Source of the DNA: Rutstroemia sp. NJR-2017a BVV2
Lineage: Eukaryota; Ascomycota; Leotiomycetes; Helotiales; Rutstroemiaceae
Reading direction: 5' to 3'
NCBI GenBank assembly: GCA_002946415.1
Contig: NJPS01000026.1
Span: 248,001 to 312,000, forward strand
DNA: 64,000 nucleotides
Below the pieces are notes generated by a model. That model was not told where the DNA came from. It worked only from the letters and a program-made list of their open reading frames with translations, and made no database searches. This document shows positions 35,670 through 46,749 of the stretch, piece after piece (the first letter of the stretch is position 1; each line of letters starts with the position of its first letter). Made by a program: the position numbers and the translations under genes.

Positions 35670-36570
35670 TTATGAAGTTAGGCTCAGGTTTAATAGTTGT
35701 AAGGGGATGATGTAAGATCTTTCATTGGAGAGGAGTTGGTAGGAGGGAATCTGCTTGGCGCAAAGGGGTGAGATTTAGTGGGCGCGATGCAGATGACTAT
35801 CCACGTATCAGTAATGTGTATTCATTGTATAACAGAAGGCGTTAGTATGCTGGAAGCACAATAAAATGGAATATCAAGACGTAGGCCTGTATTCCCGATA
35901 TCCAGACTAACTCACCGGCGGCAACTCGAAATGTTGGAAACACTCCCCAGACTTTGCATATCCCCAGACTCCACTCCAACTATCTCTCATGGCAATGACG
36001 AAACAAGCGCAATTCCACACCCAAGGCGGAGCAAACAACGCCTCCCGACACTAGCAGCGGGGCTAAGACCGCCAAGACATTTCCGCACTTCCCATCCTGC
36101 TAATTATCCGCATTTTCCCCTTTACCAGCTGACCTCTTCCACAGTCATCTAGAATCACCCATAATGTTCACCGCCTCCTGTTCTACTTCAAAACTTTACA
36201 TTCCCTGTGGAAGTTTAGGTTGGAATATATACTATATCCGCAACGCCAAGTGCTTGTCTAGTGAGATCAGCACTGCTTTTGAGTTCTGGGTCGGTCCGAC
36301 TTCGTTGCGTTTGGTTGGGTACTGTGTGAGGTAGTTTGCAACGGGAAGGAGTGGCTTGGAGGAGGATATGGGGGGGGTAGTTATAGGAGACAAGAGCTTT
36401 CGGCCGAAGATGAATGAGTGAGCTGACATGGCAACATTATGATGCTAAGATTACTCAAGGTTTATTCAGGCTGTTGATACCTGAGGTCTATCTATCGTGC
36501 AACTGCCAAGACGATTACAGCTCTTCTCTCCCATGCAAAACGCCTAGCTTCGTGAACCTTCCTCTCCCAA
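35670..36570. other. intergenic between convergent genes
   Basis: 3' flanks of the MARVEL-like gene (plus) and the RTA1 gene (minus). No further gene or repeat is seen. Confidence 0.5.
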
Positions 36571-37764
36571 TCAACTCGCACGATCGCAAGCCCTGTAATC
36601 TCCCAGCTCCTCCACCATTTGGCTGCCCTCTTTCTTTCTGAACAAAACCCCAAACGTCAACACCGATCCCGCCTTCTCTAACGCAGAGCGCTGGTCCACT
36701 TCCTCCATCATCTCCATCTCAGTTACCCCATCCCTCGCCAGATAAACGCGGTAGTTCCGCGGCAGGTAGCGACCCGGATGCCATATATTCCAAATTACAG
36801 AATTCACCAGCATGATTGTAGCTTCGAAAACATAAAAGAACCATTCATATCGCAGAATTAGACTAAGATCACCCAAGGAGGCAGGATCATTAATATCAAC
36901 CGTCGTGTTACCCAAGTGCTCGACAAGACGGTAGATGCAGCGTGTGAATATCAGGGCCATGCTGGTGTAGAGTGTGAATATAGTGGTTGATATGGCTTTG
37001 GCGTGGGGTTTTGATTGCGTGCATCGTTTGTGGAAGAACGTGGCGAGGAGAACGAATATGATGATGACGATGAGTTGAATTGCAAGTGCTGCTAGTGTCA
37101 TTCGACTTCCCAGTTGCTGTTGAGTGTGAGAGGACGATGGATTGGATGCTAGGCTTACGCCGAGAGAGTTCAACGTCTCGACTAGTAGCATTAGACAGCC
37201 GAATATAGACATCACTTTACCCGGCGGCCCGGGAGCATAGTATGGCATGTAGTAGAAGAGGCGGCTAAGGATTTTGTAGTTGGCGAGCTCGAGGAGGGGG
37301 CTGTGTGGTGTGAGACGCGGAGTTAGTTGACTCTGTGTGATTGTATTCCTGTCTAGGGAGTGAGTTACTTACGGACAGACATATATTAAAACTTGGCTGA
37401 GAATATAAACGATCAGATTCGGGATGCTATACAGGTAGTTGAAAGCTCCATATTCCCGCAGAGTATACCCGATGGTGAACATTGCGGCACAGAGTGGATG
37501 AAGTCCGATGAGCTTTATGGACTTGTATCGACTGCTTTTGTTAGCGGCGGGAATGTTTGATGGGATTGTGACAGTATCAGGGAGGTACTTACTAGCATTG
37601 CCAGATATGGCCACCTGCTGAAATAGCATACGCGATGGTGAAGAAGATGGGGGCTACTTTGTTGGGTGCATACACAAAAAGACTTCCTGGAACTTGGGCA
37701 CTGTGTTAATCTCGATGCAGGTAGCTGGATTTTGGTCAGTAATACCTGGTTTTCCGGTCTCCAT
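36571..37764 (-). CDS. RTA1 family lipid-translocating exporter-like protein
   Basis: Four exons on the minus strand starting at 37764. A short first exon (M-E-T-G-K-P) joins to 'SLFVYAPNKVAPIFFTIAYA', then 'YKSIKLIGLHPLCAAMFTIG' and 'YGAFNYLYSIPNLIVYILSQ', then, after an intron, 'LLELANYKILSRLFYYMPYY'. The last exon has the family signatures 'LMLLVETLNSLGVSLASN', 'YRLVEHLGN', 'YEWFFYVFEATIMLVNSVIW' and 'HPGRYLPRNYRVYLARDG'. RTA1/RSB1-type proteins are seven-helix plasma-membrane proteins linked to sphingoid-base flipping and resistance to sterol-targeting drugs. It shares a 585-bp divergent promoter with a UPC2-like regulator, which fits a sterol or lipid stress role (inference). Confidence 0.9.
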
Positions 37765-38349
37765 ATCTGGCACTTTGTTCAATCGGCAGTTGCTATAAGC
37801 AGGTTTCGGTCGTCGAGGACTCTTAGATGAAAGGCTTGTACCGCAGCGATCTCAACAGTTTCGGTGAAAAAGTAGACTGTATATGGTAATGGATTTCGAG
37901 GCGGACGAACAACAGCAATAAAGTATGAACTGGCGGGCGAGTTCTACATGAGAGAGGCTCTTATATACATCAATATCACTCACCATAGCCCATTGCCCTC
38001 ATTTCCCACCACCGAATGCTAACAATGATCACCACGCTGTGTATGTAGGCATTGCCAAGGTATATACTCCATCACCAATCAAAACTCACCGTTGTTGTCC
38101 AAGCTTCATCAAACTGGGATCGGAAGCAACCGAGCATCCCAGTACACGCGTGTTAGCTAAGCAAGGTCAAAGAGCGTCAGGGGTTATGGTCAGAATTTAG
38201 TGGCATCTTTTGGGACGAACGGTTCCACAGCCGTTTGCTTCATTTAGACATATCATATCGCTCGACGTTAATTCGACATCGCTGTATTCTACCACGGTCT
38301 TTTGATACCTCTCGCTGTATAACAAGTTTAGCATTCATTCCTGTCGAGC
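37765..38349. promoter_or_regulatory. bidirectional promoter between RTA1-like gene and Zn2Cys6 regulator
   Basis: 585 bases separate the two divergent start codons. I did not find an exact sterol-response core (TCGTATA) by eye. No other gene is seen here. Confidence 0.4.
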
Positions 38350-39733
38350 ATGCTTCGACGGCGTCACAAGAAATCACGAGGAGGTTGTACGCAATGGTAA
38401 GTAGCACCGGATAAGCCCAGAGACAAAAGTCTCTCCAGACGGTTACTGCTTTATGATTAATTATTGACCTCCAATATGTAGTAAACATCGCCATGTTAAG
38501 GTAATGAATGCTCTTAGAGGAAAAGCATTATCATTGCTAACTTCTAGGCAACCGAATTACTAGTGCGATGAAGCCCGACCTGTGTGTATCCAATGCACAA
38601 TGTCTGGAAGAGACTGCAGTTTCGTGTCTACAGTCCCATCAAAATATATATTTAGCTTAAATGCATCTTTAAATGCATCCTACCAACAGAACTCCCCAAA
38701 CTCAGACGAAAATTCTGACCAGGGTATGGTCACTACATCGAGGAGCTCCCCAGCCACCTCGAACCCTTCATCCAACCTTCAACCAGTACCGAATCACCGA
38801 CCCGCGGACGCAGAAAATCCGACCCTAGAACCCACTGTCAATCCAGAGCACGTCGAACTGGTAATGCATTTGATGCTTGAAAAAGAAATCCTCAGCCTGA
38901 GTGCTTCCATCGGAGAATACTCATCCGAAATCTCCCAAGGTCTCCAGATCGGACTTAAATTTCCATATCTTCTGCACCAAATGCTCGCCTTCTCCGCCTG
39001 CCACTTAGCATTTATTCACCCAGGGCGTTCTGCTTTTTACTCGCGCCAGGCATTTTCTCTGCAAACCCAAGCGGTGTCCATGTTCAATGCCGCTTGCACC
39101 AATGTCGATCAGTCCAATTGCGTTCCCATATTGCTCTTCTCTGTAATACTAGGACATCACCTCCTCGCCGACTTGCTCGCCAAAAGCGACGGTTGTAGGC
39201 TCGATGACTTCGTAGCTCACTACACACAGGCTGTTGAAGTGCAGAGGGGTATTTATACCATTGCTCTCTCGGCATGGCCCCTTCTGATGGAGACAGAGCT
39301 GCAGCAGGTTCTCTCCTTGAGCGCGGCATTCACCTCGCGGACGCCGACAGGGAAGCACTGTCAAGGAGCTTCGAAGCTCATAGAAAGCACGAAGAATCTG
39401 ACGATGGATCAGAAAAACGCTTGTCGGTTGGCAATCAACTACTTACAGGTTGGATTTGATGCGATTTTCGCGGAAACGGAGGAGCAGGGTAATCGACACC
39501 AGATGATCTTTTCATGGACATTTCTGGCGCCGCCGGAATTCACACAGTTGCTAGCGACTAAGAGACCTGAGTCTTTGGTTGTATTGAGTTATTATGCATT
39601 GCTGCTGCATTATGGAAGGGCCATGTGGCAGGTCGGGGACTCGGGCAAGTGTATTTTCGGCACGATTGGAGAGTATCTTGGTCCAAGGTGGGATGAGTGG
39701 CTCGAATACCCAAGGGCAATTATCGAGGGATAA
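38350..39733 (+). CDS. Zn2Cys6 transcription factor, UPC2/sterol-uptake-control-like
   Basis: Exons 38350-38396, 38482-38500 (a 19-base micro-exon) and 38564-39733 join in frame. They give an N-terminal cluster 'HKKSRGGCTQCKHRHVK' followed by 'CDEARPVCIQCTMSGRDC', with all six Cys in C-x2-C-x6-C-x5-C-x2-C-x6-C spacing. The 'RRRHKKSRGGC' opening is typical of the UPC2-like group. A Ser/Pro-rich linker follows (about residues 50-105), then the helical regulatory domain with 'EHVELVMHLMLEKEILSLSA' and 'FPYLLHQMLAFSACHLAF', which binds ligand (ergosterol) in yeast Upc2. It is divergent from the RTA1-like gene and about 0.7 kb upstream of the aldo-keto reductase. Whether it regulates sterol genes or the local terpenoid genes cannot be told from sequence. 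Confidence 0.87.
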
Positions 39734-40428
39734 TTTCAATAACTTTCATCTTCTTCGAAGGGCGCGGTGATCATTCTTCAGCTTGTGCTGACTCATGCTT
39801 CGTCGTTCGACGGGTTTGGGGTATGAGACTATCCCCGGAATGGGCCACCCCCACCATCCACCGGAGAGAATTTGCCGGCCATGGAGTCGTCAATGAAGGC
39901 TAACATTGACCGTCATGCAACTTCACCTCTCATGGTGCCCACAAATGAAGTTTTTGCACGAGATTGTCGTTGGCGTATGATTTTCCAACATCAGCCCAAC
40001 ATAATATCGAGCCTGTCACATTGCAGCGTCGTATATAACAACCCTGACGCGGACTTAACGGATCTCAAAATCCGTAGTAACAGTGTCAGATCGCATATGT
40101 CATTCGTAATGCGATAGCGATGGAACAACGAAGGATACCCTATTTTTTGAATTGTGTACTGGATATGGTTTAGCGTTCGGCCGAAATAACTAATTCAATT
40201 GACCCCACGCTGGATGCTTACTTCCGACGATGATGCTAAACTCCGCTATCGCCTAGGTGGAATTATGATGCAGAGTGAAGATATATATCTTGAGGCAAGA
40301 GAATCAGGAGAAATGTCTATTCTCTCTTGCTACAGTTGTTCTCTCAGGCTCGTCTTGTTGAAATCAGATAAACACCTTCAGCGACACCACTTCTACCGGT
40401 CCCAATTATCTACCAATAAATCTCCATA
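39734..40428. other. intergenic, promoter of the aldo-keto reductase
   Basis: No gene is recognised. A T/C-mixed leader and 'CAATAAAT' words precede the start at 40429. Confidence 0.45.
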
Positions 40429-41560
40429 ATGGCTACAGCAGCGAAATCCAAAACGAATGTCCCGATCGTGTTCGGGGCGATGACGTTTGGACGGTCTGGT
40501 ATGTATCATTAGTTATATTATCCCATAGGGGTTGGTCAGGTGACTAACTTTCCCCAGGCGTTGAGCAAGCCCGCGTCCACGACATCAACGATGCGTCCAA
40601 AATGGTCGATATCTTCTTAGAATACGGCCATAATGAAATCGACACAGCCCGAGTATACGGCCTAGGTTCCTCAGAAGAATACCTCGGCCAACTACAACCT
40701 CCATACACCGAACGCGGGGTTGTTATGGATACGAAGCTCTACCCTGGTTCTATGACCGGGATTAAGATCACACACACAGCCGACGATCTTAGGAAGCATC
40801 TAGACCTGAGCTTGCAAGCTTTGAAGGTTGACAAGGTCGATATGTTCTATCTTCATGGACCGGATCGCACCACTCCTTATGAGGAGACTTTTGCTATGTG
40901 TGATGTTCTGCACAAAGAGGGCAAGTTCGACAGGTTGGGTTTGAGTAACTATATGGCATGGGAAGTTGCTTATATCCAGGAAATTTGCATCAAGAATGGG
41001 GTAAGTCATATACTATTCCTTTAACAGGGGGACTTGGCATTAACAGACAATAGTGGATCCGGCCATGCGTCTACCAAGGTGTATACAACGCCATCCACCG
41101 CAGCGTCGAAAGCGAGCTATTCCCCTGTCTCCGGCACTACAATATGGGATTCTACGCCTTCAACCCCATTGCAGGCGGGTATCTCACCTCGCGCTACCAC
41201 CGGGAGACCGTCGACCAAGAAGTCGAGGCCACGTCGCGGTTCGATAAGTCGACTATGCAGGGTCAAGCGTATCGGAAAAGGTACTTCAACGATACGATGT
41301 TCGATGCACTGGATATCATTCGTGAAGCTGCGGGCAAACACGGTTTGAGAGAGTCGGAGTGCGCATTGAGGTGGATGACGCATCATTCGTTGCTGAAGGA
41401 GGAGAGGGGTGATAAGATTATTATTGGGGCGAGTAGTGAGAAGCATTTGAGGGAGAATTTGGAGGATTTGGAGAAGGGGCCGTTGCCGGAAGATGTGCTG
41501 CAGGCTTTGGATAAGGCGTGGGAGACGACGAAAGGGGTGGTTTCAAATTACTTCCATTGA
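40429..41560 (+). CDS. aldo-keto reductase, AKR7 (aflatoxin B1-aldehyde reductase) type
   Basis: Exons 40429-40498, 40558-41000 and 41054-41560 encode 339 residues. 'VPIVFGAMTFGR' opens the barrel and 'NEIDTARVYGLGSSEEYLGQ' has the catalytic Asp and Tyr. 'MDTKLYPG' gives the Lys strand, 'DMFYLHGPDRTTPYEETF' the catalytic His, and 'RLGLSNYMAWEV' the AKR substrate loop. 'VYQGVYNAIHRSVESELFP' and 'FYAFNPIAGGYLTSRY' are distinctive of AKR7 and bind the NADPH phosphate side together with 'GASSEKHLRENL'. The enzymes reduce dialdehydes and other aldehydes with NADPH in the cytosol. Next to a terpene synthase it could act on an aldehyde intermediate or be plain detoxification. Confidence 0.92.
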
Positions 41561-41836
41561 AGAGCAAGCGGTCGTGGGGCTTGGGGTAAGTAAAATCCTA
41601 TCTTAAAATGTGGTTCGCGTCTAGACTGTAGATTTTGATATATAACTTGTGCACCACACTCAACAACACTCGACTGGCTTGAGTAGAGTATGAAAGTAGT
41701 GAATAGTTTCCTTATACTAGCTCTTCTTTATATAATATTGGACCGTAGCCTAATACATGACCATCTATTTAACCAACAACATAAACTCAACTATTACCAA
41801 GAACACAACAAAAGTATCTATAAAATCTTAATCAAC

Positions 41837-43116
41837 TCAACTCAACTCAAGCGCCGCTAGTGATTCCACTCGCTGATTCCCATCTTTCGTAGTCCCTACA
41901 GTCACACTCTCAACCTTTCCCTCTTCATTCAACGTCCACTTAACAGGTCCTGCCGGCAATTCCTGCGAGGATGTTGTCCAATTCAGCGACTTCTTAATCT
42001 CAGGATCTAGGTCCGGCAACATTCCCGGCGTGAAATCCAAACCTCCCCCGAACATTTTGGGAACATTTTCCATGTCTATGCGGTCAGATAGCGTGGGCAA
42101 AACCTCTTTTTCAGACAGAAAGACCAGTTTTGCAGCTGTGTTTGGTTCCACCCACCCTTTTACAAACGCCCAAATCTTAGAGAAATAGAAGGGAGCTCCA
42201 ATGATCTGTTTGTTTAATATTAGAAAGGTCCTGTATTGACTAGATAGATGATCCGGAATACTCACAAACACCTTGTCAATTACTTCCGGATAGTTATTTG
42301 CCAATATACTGCTGGTATCCTGAACATACTCTCTCAGGCTCCAGGCTTGTTTCAAGCTAAGCCCGGAAATATCAGCAAGATACAGACAGCTCGTAACTGG
42401 CACATTTTGCTCCGCCTTCGTTCCAACGGCCGAACATAAGGGTAGTACAAAGCGAGTCATATTCTCGAAGTATACAAGAACTGGCACCAGATCTGACGGC
42501 GAGGCTCCGGGGACGACTGTGTCACTTTTCCTCGATACCTGGGACTTTTTGTACGCTGCCAGGGACTTGGCGTCCAGATTTGACACATCGAAACAAAATA
42601 CTGGCCGACCGCTCTTATCGCGGCGACCGGTCCAGCTGGGGTACTGGAGATTGATGGTTAGTATAGCTGGGACGGTGAACGGTACAGTGTTCTAGAAACA
42701 TACCAGCTGTCGACAACGCTCGAAATCTTCAATTGATAAACGATCGTATGCTGATATGAGCTGGTCTGCATTCTGTGTGACACGTGCGGCGCTGAACTGC
42801 TTGAGTGCTTCTTCGGGATTGTATTGCCGTGCTCGAAGAAATCGACTGAGCCTTGTTAGCTTGGGATTTTTAATCTCGTAAACCGCTGCCACATAACGTG
42901 AATGAGAGAGACTTACAGAAGTGTACAATCGTCTGTAATGCCGTCGCCAACATCATTCTTGCCCAGACCTGATGGTATATCGAGGAGACCCTCTTCTAGG
43001 CATCGCTGCTTGAATATCTGGAAGGCAGCACCTTTTTCTTGGTCTAGTTGCGATTCGATATTTTGAGGACGATAAGCAATGTTGTGGAGAGTCGGCACTC
43101 GCTCCTCGTTACCCAT
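41837..43116 (-). CDS. Sec14-like CRAL-TRIO lipid-transfer protein
   Basis: Four exons on the minus strand. The N-terminal CRAL-TRIO-N region includes 'TDDCTLLRFLRARQYNPEEA' across intron 1. 'YPSWTGRRDKSGRPVFCFDV' opens the lipid-binding domain, followed by 'CLYLADISGLSLKQAWSLRE', 'YPEVIDKVF' joined across an intron to 'IIGAPFYFSKIWAFVKGWVE', and 'VPKMFGGGLDF', the usual end of the lobe. Sec14 proteins exchange phosphatidylinositol, phosphatidylcholine or other hydrophobic ligands between membranes. I chose the ATG at 43116 (M-G-N-E-E); an upstream in-frame ATG at 43335 would add 73 residues. It is divergent from the terpene synthase, sharing a 0.95-kb intergenic region, so co-regulation is possible and a role in handling a lipophilic product is conceivable but unproven. 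Confidence 0.87.
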
Positions 43117-44063
43117 TTCGAAATTTGGTGATTCGTGGCACAGAAATGCTTGGAAATAAACGATGGCAGAATGGTCGGATTTTGAAAGAATGCCATGGTA
43201 ATCGTAAGTGAGACCTTTGATGTAATGGGAAGGAAACCTTATGTAGTCGCCGAAGCTAAACCTTTTTATGCCCAGAGTTACATGCGTGCCATGGTTTTGG
43301 TAAGATATTGTACTACGATTGGAAGTGATCGACATGCATGCATAATCAGACGGGAGCGGAGCACCGGTGGGGTGTATTAAATCATTGAACTCTTTTAGAT
43401 CTATTAAAAATCTATTTTTTGAGATCTAAATTTGAGAATTGGATAAAATGGTTTCTTACTTTGACATTAATTTAGAAATACTTTTCAAGACTTATGGGAT
43501 TTTGATTTATCAAATTTTTGAGCTGTTAATTTGGTTACGGCTCGACTGTTGAATGAGTTAGTGCACCCACTGGTGGAGTAGATCTTCAGTGATCGCCTTC
43601 TTGGATCGGTAAATCAGGGGATCCACTTCGAAAATCGGCATTGGAGATCATGCATGGCACAAGCCAATAGCAGTAAGTATGCCCGCGAATTGTCCCTGTC
43701 GTTTGGAAGACTAGAGATACCGAATTTGGTTTCCACCGTCCGAATACGTCACTTGAGAAGATCCGAAGAGAGCTTATCTAGATGATCGAGATTTCCTCAT
43801 CTACTAAAATCTGAGGCTGATTCCAAAATGGATATCGACGACATGCGTAAAGCAGAGAAATGATGTAAGGAACGACGGGAACAATCTCCCCGTTGCTGGA
43901 ATCTCTTCAACGTCATTCTAATGTCCAGCTGTGGACATGCTCGCGGAAAAGAGCCATCATAATATCGCAACCTGCATCTACAGCAATATTTAAAGCTGCG
44001 TGATGGTCGCTGTAAATTCATATTCCCATGCTTCATAGTTCTCGAAACTTCTCAATCATAATA
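43117..44063. promoter_or_regulatory. bidirectional region between Sec14-like gene and terpene synthase
   Basis: 947 bases with an AT-rich core (43375-43530) that contains an inverted TTTAGATCT/AGATCTAAA pair (about 43396 and 43422). No gene is recognised. It should hold the promoters of both divergent genes. Confidence 0.4.
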
Positions 44064-46749
44064 ATGGCTTCTTCAAATTACAGCGCTGACGCAGACGACA
44101 CTTCTGTAGTTATCCCCACTTCATCCTACGATACCTTAGGCTTTTGCAAAGACTATGTACTTCGAAGGCATCTTCATGAAAACGAGGCCAACATCGGATC
44201 TCACGAAGCTCGCGTAGACTGGATGAGATATATTGGTCCTATCGACCAATTCGGGGGGTGCAATCCCTTCAGTGGACATTTTTCGTCTCTGGTTCTTCCT
44301 ATGTGCAAGCCGGAAAGACTGAGGATCGTCTCATATATTCTAGAATGTAGGATTCCTAGAAACTCCTCATACCACAAGGATTGTTATGCTGACCCTGCGA
44401 AGATGCTTTCTTGTATGACAACGTGCTAGAATCGGCTGCGAAAGCCACGGTATGTAAAGTATCTCTCCTAGGTTTTGAAGGAAGATTAACTGACTGACAT
44501 CAAATAGCTTGACAAAGAGAGCGACCACTTGGTTCTTTCAGAAACAGATTACAAAACTGTACGGTCCGTAACAGGAACAAAACAGATTCAATCAAAAATG
44601 ATTCTTGATCTTCTCAATCTCGACCGAGAAAGAGCAGAGAATGTGATCGATATATGGAAGACAATGGTCTCGACAACTGCGAAGCGAGATAAGACGAAAC
44701 CGTTCGAAAACCTCGAGGAGTATGTCTCGTACAGGATAATCGATACCGGTGCCCCGTGAGTTGTTACTTACCCTTTCCCAGTACCAATTACCAAACGTCT
44801 AATTTACGTAGATTTGTCGATGCCATGATGCTATTCGGTATGGGGCTGAGTTTGACCAAAGAAGAAAAGGATCTGATGGAGCCTATAGCCAGGCCCTGTT
44901 TTGCAGCACTAGGTCTGGCGAATGACTATGTCTCATTTGACGTCGAATATGCAGAATTCAAAGAGTCAGGAGCATCGACCATGACAAATGCAGTCTGGCA
45001 GTACATGCAGTGGGAGGATATCGGTGTGGAAGAAGCGAAAGAAAGGGTCAAACAGGTGACGACACATTACGAAGCAGAATTCCTACGACTACGCGGACAA
45101 TTCATCCAGAGTCAAGGGAATAGAAAATCACCCCATCTCGAAACATATTTGACGGCGTTGGGCTACCAGATTCCAGGCAACTTCGTTTGGAGCTTGACTT
45201 GTCCTCGCTATCATCCTGCGAATCGTTACGACGCGAACTATGGTTATGAAGAGTATTTGGAATGGAGAACAAACCTCCTTGAAGTCCAGCCAGTCTTGGA
45301 CAATATTCACAGGTTGCAGAACGAGAGAAATGAGAGGCGTGCCGTCTCTCCAGCTGCATCCGACCAAATCAGCCGAAGTTCCTCAGAATCTGATTTGAGC
45401 ACTGTGGATATCTCATCTACTACAACCGCGAATGAATCTTCGGGCTTGAATTCTCCTATATCATCGACATTTTCAGACAGTCGAAAAGGAAGCGTGGTAG
45501 AAGCTTTAGATGAAGAAGTCTGCGGAGCTCTCAACACCGAGGTAGGTATTTATTAACACTGTCCTTCGCGTTCAGTGGTATACTTACTAACGCTACTCGT
45601 TAGCATGTACACGCGCCCTTCGAGTATATCAATTCGCTACCTTCGAAGAAAGTCCGAGATGCTTTCATCGATGCGCTCAACGTATGGCTGGCAGTCCCAG
45701 AACGTGTGACTGATCGTATTAAAACCGTCGGAAATCTTCTTCACAATGCATCTTTAATGTAAGTGACAGTTCACTCCTGCCTGGAAGAGTGGCAGGAGCT
45801 CGTTGATATGGTAAGAGTTTCACTAATCATGTATACTATGCAGGCTCGATGACATCGAAGATTCTTCAGACCTCAGGAGAGGGATGCCAGCCACCCATAC
45901 AGTTTTCGGCACCCCGCAAACAATTAACTCAGCGAACTTCGCCATAATACAAGCCCTTGATGAGGTGTACAAACTAGACGGCCCTAACTCTCTGTTAATA
46001 TTCATTGGTGCGTAACAAGGATGGTGTATCAACCCGAGTATTCTGCTTACATGACTGCACAGAGGAAATGAAGAATCTCCACATCGGACAAAGCTATGAT
46101 CTCTATTGGACACGCAGTATGGAATGTCCAAGTGAAGAGGAGTACCTCGAGATGGTTGACAAGAGTAAGCGTTTGATGCACACCACAACTCCCGAAGATT
46201 TATGCTTACTCAAGTATTCAGAAACCGGAGGTCTATTCAGACTACTGGCTAGGTTGCTGCTCGCTCACCAAGCGCAGCTAGATCAGTCTGAACTAGACAA
46301 TTTCGTGAGCTTGACCGGCAAATACTTCCAGATTCGCGACGATTACGAGAACCTAGCATCAGCAGAGGTATGAATGAACGATTCCCTCGCATTAACGAAC
46401 CCTAAGTTCGAAAACTAATTCTTCCTGCCAGTATACAAGCCAAAAAGGGTTCTGCGAGGATCTCGACGAAGGAAAATATTCCTATCCACTGATCCATGCA
46501 CTTAAATCGAACAAGAACAATCTTCAGCTGCGCGCCATCTTACATGAACGACGAGATGGCCGCGGCCTCTCGCCAGAGCACAAACAGCTAGCACTGAAAC
46601 ATTTAAAAGAAACAGGAAGTTTAGAATACACACGGAAGACCCTGTTGTCCTTGCAAGAACAAATTAATGTTGAAATAGGTGGTTTGGAGTCCCGGATAGG
46701 ATCGAACAATTGGATAATGAGGTTGTTGTTGCATAAGTTAGGAATATGA
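44064..46749 (+). CDS. bifunctional (chimeric) terpene synthase: class I cyclase plus prenyltransferase
   Basis: Nine exons (44064-44346, 44403-44449, 44508-44755, 44812-45541, 45604-45758, 45844-46007, 46063-46164, 46222-46367, 46432-46749) sum to exactly 730 residues. The N-terminal cyclase domain has the Asp-rich motif 'DNVLE' at 100-104 and the NSE/DTE motif 'NDYVSFDVE' at 230-238, followed by '[11 protein letters not shown]' with the conserved R-Y pair. A Ser/Thr-rich linker of about 75 residues joins it to a GGPP/GFPP-type prenyltransferase. That domain has '[16 protein letters not shown]', the first Asp-rich motif 'DDIED' at 490-494 with '[13 protein letters not shown]' after it, 'GQSYDLYW', and the second motif 'DDYEN' at 616-620. 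Such enzymes make C20 or C25 prenyl diphosphate from DMAPP/IPP and cyclise it to a di- or sesterterpene, as fusicoccadiene and ophiobolin synthases do. Both active sites look intact. The product cannot be predicted from sequence alone. Confidence 0.95.
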
